This document shows positions 1 to 7,700 of a DNA stretch of 64,000 nt, one piece after another. This DNA is from an uncultured Candidatus Binatia bacterium (GTDB lineage: Bacteria > Desulfobacterota > Binatia > UBA9968 > JAJDTQ01): NCBI GenBank assembly GCA_958295985.1, contig OY282432.1, positions 2,451,001 through 2,515,000 on the forward strand. The letters are read 5' to 3'. How positions within the stretch are numbered: the stretch's first letter is position 1; the number at the start of each line of letters is the position of its first letter. The notes below the pieces were generated by a model that had not been told where the DNA came from, did no database searches, and saw only the letters and a program-made list of their open reading frames with translations. A program made the translations under genes and the position numbers.

Positions 1-183
1 CATGTGGGGCGCTCCCATGCCCCCGTCGACGTCGCGTGCTTTCGCCAGACCATCGAGATCGACGGCCGGGTCGTCTACGACGAGGGGGAACTGACCATCT
101 GGGATGATCCCGAGGTTCACCGCGCCATGGATATCTCCCGAATGGCCGGCTCGATGACGGTCAACACGCCGATTGCGCTGTAG
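1..183 (+). CDS. C-terminal fragment of an unidentified protein (cut by window edge)
   Basis: Reading frame 1 is open from the first base to a TAG at 181-183 and encodes 60 residues with normal composition, including the segment IDGRVVYDEGEL and an ending TVNTPIAL. The start lies outside the window. An IDG-x-VV-x-DGEL-like turn near the end is seen at the C-termini of several metal-dependent hydrolase and aminopeptidase-like families, but this is too short to name the family. It reads toward the accessory island and is not obviously linked to it. Confidence 0.5.
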   Translation, partial: HVGRSHAPVDVACFRQTIEIDGRVVYDEGELTIWDDPEVHRAMDISRMAGSMTVNTPIAL

Positions 184-370
184 CCATGTGAGACCCTATG
201 GCACCCAGGATACGACTCTTGACGGGGGTGCCCTCATGGTTCAACTTTCGAGTAAGACCCGGTAACAGGCGGTAACCATGCCCAGGGGTCCAGTACGGGG
301 TCCAATAGGGCTGACGTAATGGACTATTCTGTGGGCATAAAGCACACCTCACCAAGAAAGGGGGTGTACC

Positions 371-614
371 GTGGTGGAAATCCTGCAAACTGTGTTTACC
401 CCCTGTCGCCATCCTGATCGTGGGATTCTTCAACTACCGCCTTGTCAGCCGAGGCATTGAGCAAATGAGGGAAGCCACAGAGGCCCGCACCAAGCGGGAT
501 GACAAGCGCCACGAGGAGACCATGACGGCGCTGGCCGGACGGCATGAGGAAACTATGGCGGTGCTCACCCAACAAGGGACCGCACTGAGTGAATTGATTG
601 CACGAACAGGGTGA
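371..614 (+). pseudogene. Small membrane-anchored coiled-coil protein, frameshifted near codon 10
   Basis: A GTG at 371 sits 6 bases after a purine-rich AAAGGGGG ribosome-binding site and begins VVEILQTVFTP. The frame then shifts near base 400, in a run of Cs, into the frame ending at 614, which continues VAILIVGFFNYRLVSRGIEQM and a charged, heptad-like tail with the repeat RHEETM at two places. Joined, the product would be about 81 residues: one membrane helix followed by a coiled coil. Either one C has been lost (pseudogene or assembly error) or translation starts at the GTG at 420, giving 64 residues without most of the helix. Function is unknown. Confidence 0.45.
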
Positions 615-683
615 CATCTCGCCCCGTTTAGTCCGAAGTTCTTGGACTCCAGAGGGGTCAAATCTACTCTAACCCATTGATAA

Positions 684-1442
684 CATGGGGGCATCTCCCA
701 TCTGCCTCCACCCCTCATCGAGATCATCCGCCGCACTCTGCGGGGCGAAACCTTCGTCTCGGCCAATGACAGCCTCGCCATCCTGCGCTCCCGTGCCCAC
801 GGCCACGTGGCGGTGGTGCTCGGGGCCATGGAGAAGCTCGGTCTCCCTCGCTTGATAAGCGCACGCCGCAGCCCGGAACGAGACCGTTGCATGGCTCTGA
901 TCGTGTCTCGCCTGCTCGCTGCCGGCTCCAAGCTGGCCACTGCTCGTACTCTCCATCCCGAAACCGCTACCTCTACCCTGGGCGAGAGATTGGCTCTGGA
1001 AGACGTGAGCGCAGAGGATTTCTACTCCGCCATGGACTGGCTGCTCCAACGCCAGGAACTCATCGAGAAGGCCCTGGCACAACGCCACCTGCACGACGGC
1101 ACCCTGGTGCTGTACGACGTGAGTTCGAGCTATCTCGAAGGACGGCCCTGTGAACTGGCGCGCCTGGGCTACTCCCGAGACGGCAGGAAGGGAACCTTGC
1201 AGATCGTCTACGGCCTGTTGTGCAACGCCGAGGGATGTCCGGTGGCCGTGGAAGTCTATGCGGGCAACACCGCAGACCCCACGACCTTGTCCGATCAGAT
1301 TGCCAAGCTGCGCACCCGCTTCGCTCTCAAGCGAGTGGTGTTCGTGGCTGATCGGGAACTGGTCGGCGATCACTACGACTTCGTCACGCAAGAGTTTTGC
1401 GAGCATGCGAAGTTTTCGGTAAGTTCGTGGAAGCGGTGTTGA
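684..1442 (+). pseudogene. Truncated IS1634-family (IS4-like) transposase
   Basis: The open frame (no stop from 684) contains EIIRRTLRGETFVSAND, then HVAVVLGAMEKLGL, SRLLAAGSKLATAR, VLYDVSSSYLEG and the segment VVFVADRELV, all typical of the N-terminal half of IS1634-type DDE transposases. The first catalytic Asp is expected in LYDVSSSYLEG and the second in FVADREL. No start codon fits the true N-terminus, since TAA at 681-683 precedes it, and homology ends around base 1390, so roughly the last half including the third acidic residue is missing. This is a dead remnant at the left border of the restriction-modification genes and is consistent with insertion-driven assembly of the island. Terminal inverted repeats were not identified. 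Confidence 0.75.
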
Positions 1443-1670
1443 CGGGTGTCGAGTCGTCGACAACAATGAACCTAGCAGTAGGCCAAGGAGAGAGTATGCG
1501 GATGGTGGCGCGAGGCCCGAAGCAGGTTGTCGGGATCAGGCTGCCGAAGCAGACGGCGGTCGCGTTCGAAAGGAGGCGGCAACCGGTATGTGCGCCCGAA
1601 CAAGCTTTTTCAGAAAATTTGGGAGCTTTGCTGGCAGGCAAATTGGGACGATCAGGAAAGAAAACAAGTG

Positions 1671-2633
1671 ATGGCAGTCAACAGGGACAAGCCGGACCGG
1701 TGGAAACAGGACATTGCGGAGTCGGTGGACATGTACAACGACTGGTTCATGCGCTTTGCGCCGGAGGCCTACCGGACGACGCGGGTGCAGACCACAAAGA
1801 ATGTCGAGGCGATGCTTAAAGCGACGAAGAACCTGAAAGATGTGTCAGTGGAGCTTTTGAAGGCAAAGCCTTCGGTGTTGCCGTCACTGCGGATGTCTAC
1901 TTGTCCGCCTCTGGCCGTGGATCGGCTGATCGGTCTTGCTGGCGTCTCCGGGAACCTGGTCAAGGCGATGGATAAGGGAAACAGGCTCCCGCCGCGAATG
2001 TCTCAGCGGGAGCGGGACAGCGACCTCAAGAAGATCGGAGAGATCATTGTGAAAATGGCCGACCCGGATGTTTTCGTCTGGTTGGGGCGCGGGGACGATC
2101 CGTCCAAACGGGAGGTGTACCGGGCCGCGACGATCGTGGCGGATCGCCTTTGTGGAGCCGTCGCCAATCCGATCATCCGTAACGCACAGGAAAAGCGTCA
2201 GCTCACCGCGATCGGCGAATGGTTGACAGGTCTGGAGTACGAAAACTTACCGGCAGGCGAGGGTACGAAATATGACGAGTTGGAGCCGGGGACGTATGCG
2301 TTACGTCTCGACGTGCCGGTCGAGCAGGAAGGGACTGCCAGGACGGTCAATATCCCTGTGGATGCGGTAGTGATGCCCAAAACGGCGAAGGCAGGTGAGT
2401 TGCCGCTGCTGATCGAGGCAAAGTCGGCAGGGGATTTTACCAACGTCAACAAGCGACGCAAGGAAGAAGCCACGAAGGTGAACCAGTTGCGCCGGACCTA
2501 CGGTCACAACGTGCGTTACATTCTGTTCCTGTGTGGATATTTCGACAGCGGCTATCTCGGTTACGAGGCCGCGGAAGGCATCGACTGGGTCTGGGAGCAC
2601 CGTATCGGCGATCTGGGGGAGTTTGGGTTGTAG
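1671..2633 (+). CDS. XamI-family type II restriction endonuclease
   Basis: This 320-residue protein opens with MAVNRDKPDRWKQDIAESVD and the segment YNDWFMRFAPEAYR, which I recognise as the RE_XamI family; the founder, XamI, cuts GTCGAC. A PD-(D/E)xK-like site is visible as IPVDAVV followed by LPLLIEAKSAGDF (Asp, then Glu-x-Lys) around residues 225-250. It would cut unmodified foreign DNA. The ATG at 1671 is chosen because AGGAAAG lies about 12 bases upstream and family similarity starts at this Met, although the frame is open back to 1527. The stop TAG is immediately followed by the methyltransferase ATG, so the two are co-translated. Bases 1443-1670 hold no convincing gene. Same specificity as XamI is inference. 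Confidence 0.85.
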   Translation: MAVNRDKPDRWKQDIAESVDMYNDWFMRFAPEAYRTTRVQTTKNVEAMLKATKNLKDVSVELLKAKPSVLPSLRMSTCPPLAVDRLIGLAGVSGNLVKAMDKGNRLPPRMSQRERDSDLKKIGEIIVKMADPDVFVWLGRGDDPSKREVYRAATIVADRLCGAVANPIIRNAQEKRQLTAIGEWLTGLEYENLPAGEGTKYDELEPGTYALRLDVPVEQEGTARTVNIPVDAVVMPKTAKAGELPLLIEAKSAGDFTNVNKRRKEEATKVNQLRRTYGHNVRYILFLCGYFDSGYLGYEAAEGIDWVWEHRIGDLGEFGL

Positions 2634-4226
2634 ATGATGAAGAAAGCAGTTGCAGAGCTAGAGGAGCGACGGCTGGCCCTGCAGGAAGAGTTGGACGCGA
2701 AGAGGGACTCGGCCGTGCGGAACCGGATGGGGCAGTTCGCGACGCCGACCGGCTTGGCGGTCGATATACAGCGCTATGCCAAGGCGCATCTCGGTAAGAA
2801 CACGAGAGTGCGGTTCATGGACCCGGCGATCGGGACGGGCTCTTTCTATTCGGCGTTGCTGGCCGTGTTCCCGCAAACCCGTATCGGTGCTGCTGTGGGG
2901 TATGAGATCGACCCGCATTACGGCGGACCGGCGGCGAAACTGTGGGGCGCGACTGGGCTGGATATTCGCCTGGAGGACTTCACACGAGCCGAAGCGCCGG
3001 AAGCTGCAACAAAGTTCAACCTGTTGATCTGTAACCCGCCCTATGTGCGGCATCACCATATTGTCAACGGCGAGAAACAGTGGTTGAAGCGGCGCACGCA
3101 GGACGCCTGCGGCGTGGAGATCAACGGACTGGCCGGGCTGTATTGTTATTTCTTGGGTTTAAGCCATGTGTGGATGGCCGATGGCGGTTTATCGGGGTGG
3201 TTGATCCCGAGCGAGTTCATGGACGTGAATTATGGTGTCTCGGTGAAGCGCTACTTACTCGACAAGGTGACGCTTCTGCACGTTCATCGCTTCGATCCCA
3301 ACGATGTGCAGTTCGGTGACGCGCTGGTGTCGTCGGCCGTGGTGTGGTTCCGCAACGAACCACCTCCGGTTGGGCATGAAGTGCGATTCACGTATGGCGG
3401 AACGCTGGAACGACCGAAGCTGGAACGGTTGGTGCCGATGGAGACGTTGCGCCGTGAACCAAAATGGACGCGCTATCCGATTAAGGAAAGCCATGAAGCG
3501 GCCGAGGGGCCAGTGCTGCGCGATTTCTTCAAGATCAAACGGGGTTTGGCTACGGGCAACAACAGCTACTTCATCCTGTCGGTGGAGGAGATCGAGCGCC
3601 GCGGGTTGCCGATAGAAGCATTCAAGCCGATCCTGCCGAGCCCTCGCTATGTGCCGGACGACGAGATCAAGGGCGATCAGAAGGGCAACCCTGTGCTGGA
3701 ACGGCGCTTGTTTCTGCTCGATCCTCCGTGGACGGAAAACGAGATCAGGGAACGCTATCCGAAGCTATGGGCATATCTGGAAGAAGGCAAGGCGGAAGGC
3801 ATCGCTGATCGCTACCTCTGCCGGCATCGGACGCTGTGGTACACGCAGGAATACCGGCCTCCAGCGCCGTTCGTCTGCACCTATCTCGGCCGAAGCGACA
3901 AGAAGAACGGCAGGCCATTTCGCTTCATTCTGAACAATTCGAAGGCGACGGCCGCGAATGTGTATTTGATGTTGTACCCGAAGGGGCCTATCGAGCGCGC
4001 CTTGCACGATAAGCCGCAGTTGAAACGGCAGGTTTGGGAGTTCCTGAACGAGATTTGCCCGCAGGCGATGCTTGGGGAAGGTCGCGTCTACGGCGGCGGA
4101 CTGTACAAGCTGGAGCCGAAGGAGTTGGGGAACGTCCCGGCGGAAGCGATCGCCGAGTTGTTACCCCGGTCGGCGCAGCCGGGACGGGAAAAGCAAGTTG
4201 ATCTGTTTGAGGAATCGGTCGCGTAG
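2634..4226 (+). CDS. Type II adenine-specific DNA methyltransferase partner of the XamI-like nuclease
   Basis: 530 residues. SAM-binding motif I is FMDPAIGTGSF at about residues 61-71, and the catalytic motif IV is NPPY at 134-137 in LLICNPPYVRHHH; motif order with a long C-terminal half is that of Eco57I-like gamma-class N6-adenine methyltransferases, where the C-terminal part recognises the target. It should methylate the site cut by the upstream nuclease and so protect the host. The gene starts directly at the nuclease stop codon (TAG-ATG), in the same frame, indicating one operon. The protein appears full length with no internal disruption. Methylated base and sequence are not deducible here. 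Confidence 0.88.
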   Translation: MMKKAVAELEERRLALQEELDAKRDSAVRNRMGQFATPTGLAVDIQRYAKAHLGKNTRVRFMDPAIGTGSFYSALLAVFPQTRIGAAVGYEIDPHYGGPAAKLWGATGLDIRLEDFTRAEAPEAATKFNLLICNPPYVRHHHIVNGEKQWLKRRTQDACGVEINGLAGLYCYFLGLSHVWMADGGLSGWLIPSEFMDVNYGVSVKRYLLDKVTLLHVHRFDPNDVQFGDALVSSAVVWFRNEPPPVGHEVRFTYGGTLERPKLERLVPMETLRREPKWTRYPIKESHEAAEGPVLRDFFKIKRGLATGNNSYFILSVEEIERRGLPIEAFKPILPSPRYVPDDEIKGDQKGNPVLERRLFLLDPPWTENEIRERYPKLWAYLEEGKAEGIADRYLCRHRTLWYTQEYRPPAPFVCTYLGRSDKKNGRPFRFILNNSKATAANVYLMLYPKGPIERALHDKPQLKRQVWEFLNEICPQAMLGEGRVYGGGLYKLEPKELGNVPAEAIAELLPRSAQPGREKQVDLFEESVA

Positions 4227-4263
4227 GCTGTGATGGGCAACAGAAACAGGTGATAGGTGCTGC

Positions 4264-4482
4264 ATGAAGCTTACGGCTAAGCGATTCCGAGTTTTTAACT
4301 ACCGGAACATCGACGATAGCGGGTGGATTCCGCTTGAGCGAGTGACGGCATTCGTCGGTCGTAACGAGGCCGGGAAAACCGCCTTGCTGAAGGCGCTGCA
4401 CAAGTTTCATCCGGCAATTGAGGCTTCGAGATCAGCCGGACTGCGTTCGTTAGTTGGTTCGAGCCAGACCGTCGGCGCCTGA
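4264..4482 (+). pseudogene. N-terminal stub of an OLD-family / AAA15-type ATPase
   Basis: The first ~50 residues, including FRVFNYRNIDDSGWI and the P-loop segment FVGRNEAGKTALLKALHKF, match the ATPase N-terminus of OLD-type overcoming-lysogenization nucleases and related AAA15 proteins. Walker A is GRNEAGKTA. The family is normally over 500 residues; here homology stops at HKFHPA (about base 4415) and the frame closes at 4482, so Walker B, the signature motif and the Toprim nuclease are absent. It lies 37 bases after the methyltransferase, as in many defence operons. The sharp end of homology suggests recombination replaced the rest with the sequence now upstream of the PNP-STAND gene. Confidence 0.7.
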
Positions 4483-4487
4483 CGGCG

Positions 4488-4766
4488 ATGCAACGCTCTG
4501 CCCTAAGCCATGCGCTTCGCTCCGCCGGACGGCCCGCCGCGCTGTCGATCCTGACAACCGTCTGGATGGAAGCGTTCGCGCGAGACGCCCATCTGCCCAC
4601 GCCGGCTACCCAGGCCGCCAATCTCGACACCGCAAAGACGCATTTCGATACCAACCATTGTACCACCGTCTTGTGGTCGACCGGCACTCCCGAGCGGTTT
4701 GTTGAGCTCTTGGTCGCGACCCTTCGGCGTTCGCTCGGCATCTTCCCGAACGAGGTCTCTCCATGA
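4488..4766 (+). CDS. Small ORF translationally coupled to the PNP-STAND gene, unknown function
   Basis: 92 residues from the ATG at 4488; the frame is open back to 4422. I do not recognise the sequence. It contains a segment with TTVLWSTGTPERFVELLV and a helical C-terminus. Its TGA (4764-4766) overlaps the ATG of the 1681-residue gene as ATGA, a typical translational-coupling arrangement, which is the main reason for believing it. It could be the C-terminal remnant of a larger protein whose 5' part was lost at the junction near 4415, or a genuine small partner of the STAND protein. Confidence 0.45.
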   Translation: MQRSALSHALRSAGRPAALSILTTVWMEAFARDAHLPTPATQAANLDTAKTHFDTNHCTTVLWSTGTPERFVELLVATLRRSLGIFPNEVSP

Positions 4767-7700
4767 CCTATCGAAGTGCGGAAGACATTCTGCAGGAGGC
4801 GCATACAGGTGGCATGCGTCGGGCCTTCATCGTTACCGCATTGTTACTCGAAATGGAGGCGGTCCGCGGCCACCTGAGACCGCTCGGTTCGGTCATGGGC
4901 CGCGCCGGGGAGGTATACGAGTGCGGCGTCTTCTCGGACCCGGGCAATGACTGGCTGGTGGTCGTGATCGAGACGGGTCCGGGGACCCATGCCGCGCAGA
5001 GCGCGGTGACCTATGCCAATATTCTTTTCCCCAACTTTGAGGTTCAGATTGTTGTTGGCATCGGAGGGTCCCGAAAGAGCGATGCGCCACTTGGCAGCGT
5101 GGTCGCGTCCAACCATGTCTACATGCCCTACAGCGCGAAATATTCCGACGGAAGGCGGTCTGGCCGCCCGCGAACTTTCCAGGTCGACCGGCGGTTGATC
5201 GGCATCGCCAGGAAGGTACGCCGAGACAATATCTGGCCGAACCGCATTCGCGATCCAGACAACGGGAGACTGCCGCCGATCGACGCGTATCCGATGGCCC
5301 TGCCGCCGGTCGGGCTGATCGCACCGATCGCATCGGTGGAAGCGGTACAGGCTGATCCCGAGAGCGAACTCGAGGCGCTGATTGCCGACGGCTATGACGA
5401 CACCTGCGTAGTGGAGATGGAAGGTTATGGGGCGGTCTACGCCTCCTTCCAAGAGAGTGTCCCATGCATTGTTGTGCGAGGCGTCTCCGACATGACACAG
5501 GACAAGTCGCCGGAGAGGGATGCGGAGCGCCAACCGGTCGCTGCGTGCCATGCCGCCGCATTCGCTTTCGAGATGCTAAGTCACTGGGCGCAGGCGTATC
5601 CCTTGAACGTGCTGGTCGCACCCGGCGTCACGCCAACGCCTGAAGTTGCCGAAATTGGACAAGGCGCTGTCCCGGCGGCGGCCGCTGACCGCGCAGTTGT
5701 CCGGGTGACCGAGGCGCTCACCAAACCGACGCCGACTGAGGCCGCAAGGGTCGAAACGCCGATCCTTGGTATGGTCGACATGACCGAATATGAGAGCCTC
5801 GACGCAATGCGGGCTCAGCTTGCATCGGCCTCCGCGGAACTCATGGCTTGGCCGAACGCCTTGCCCGATGGTGAGACGATCGACCGTCCTGAACTTGGAC
5901 AATTGATCGAACGCCTCGACGCTTCGACCGCCTCGACGACCGCGGTGCTTGGGCCCCCTGGGGCGGGGAAATCTGCGTTGCTTGCCACCCTCGCCCACCG
6001 ATATGTTGAGAGTGGCTGGCCGGTATTGGGGATCAAGGGCGATCTGCTTTACGCCGGCATCTCCACCGAGGAAGACCTCCAGAAGCATTTGGCCCTTGAC
6101 GCACTGCCCAGTGTCCTTCTACAGCGCTTGGCAAAATTCCAGCCTGTCCTGCTCATTCTCGATCAACTGGACGCGCTTGCTGGATGTCTCGATCTCCGGA
6201 CGGCGCGCCTCAGCGTCCTGCTGAGCCTCGTCCGTCGACTCGGCCGGATCGACAATGTCCACATCGTGCTGTCCTCGCGCGACTTCGAGTTCGAGCATGA
6301 CGTGCGCCTGAAGGCCGTTTCCACCAAGTCCCTCTCGCTCCAATTGCCCGCGTGGAGCCAGATACTGGCGCTGTTGGAGGCGCGCGGGGTCCGGGCGGCC
6401 GGCTGGCCCGAGGATGCCCAAGAGGTCATGAGGTCGCCGCAAGCGCTCGCGACCTACCTGAAGCTTGAGGGGAGGCAAGACTCCGAGGCGTTTACAAGCT
6501 ACCAAGCCATGCTTGACGAGCTCTGGCAAGAGCGGGTTCTGAGCGGCAATGACGGCGACCGCCGAGGACAACTCGCTAGCGAAATCGCCGATCAGATGGC
6601 CAGTGACGAGAGCCTTTGGCTGGCGCGCGCGCGGTTCGACGACCGTGGCGATGACATCGCCGCGCTGGAAGCTGCGGGTGTGCTCGTCACGTCGAAGGGA
6701 AGCCTCGGGTTCAAACACCAAACACTGTTCGAATATGCGCTGGCCCGTAGCTTCGCGCGCCAGAAGGGACGCCTGGCCGGCTACGTTCTGGAACGTCAAA
6801 CTTCACTATTTTTCCGCTCGAAGCTCTGGGCCGGCCTTAGCTATCTGCGGGCCGTTGACATCAATACTTACCACGCTGAGCTCGAAGCAATCTGGACCGC
6901 GCCGGATTTACGCAAACACCTGCGGTTTTTACTGATCGATTTCCTCGGCCACCAGAAACAGCCGACCGACCGCGAAGCCTTGCTTATGGAGCAAGCCCTG
7001 CGGTTGCCGGAGCAACGCTGGCCGGCGTATCGAGCACTCCGGGGCAGCCCTGGTTGGTTTGAGCGTTTCCGCCGCACTTTCATCGACAACAGCATGTGCG
7101 AGAGCGATGAGGCTGCGAACGCTATGGTCGACGTGCTCGCATCGGCTTGGCCTTTTGCTGAAGACAATGTTGTCGAGTTCTTGCGGGACCGTTGGGCATC
7201 AGATCCCAACTACGATTTGCGAAGCTGGATGGTTCTGCATAGGGCTCCACGCTGGACCGACGCGGTTCTGGAGGTTGCCTGCAACATCGTCGGCCGCACG
7301 GGAATCGCGCTACACCTCATCGATTACGTGGTTGGAACCATCGGCGTCGAGCAGCCGGAAACCGCGTTGTATCTGGTACGCGCGCGCTTGGATCACGACC
7401 TTGCTGTCGCGCGGGCAAAAGCAGAGGAGCTTTCTGAAGAGGCGATTCCAGAGCGCGCCAATATGAAGGCGCTGTTACATTGGCAACTTGAGAAAGATCA
7501 TCGAGATCCGCTGAGAAGGCTAGTCGATCACGGACAGGGCTGGGAGTCTCTTTCGGCTCTGGCCGAGCAGGCGCCTCGCGCCTTCTTGGAAATCCTTTGG
7601 CCCTGGTTTGAGCAATACTTCACCGCCCTCAAGGCGCGAACCAAAGAACGCCAAGGAAGACTTGGCTATACGGCCGGCCTCAATGCCGATTTCCGATTCG

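Noticed and set aside
1438-1466. TGTTG...CAACA inverted repeat with a TTGACG upstream of the restriction gene
   Set aside because: Arms are only five bases and the spacing fits no known control site; too weak to list as an operator.
1397-1819. 140-codon frame between the transposase remnant and the restriction gene
   Set aside because: It overlaps the start of the XamI-like nuclease in another frame and has no recognisable similarity.
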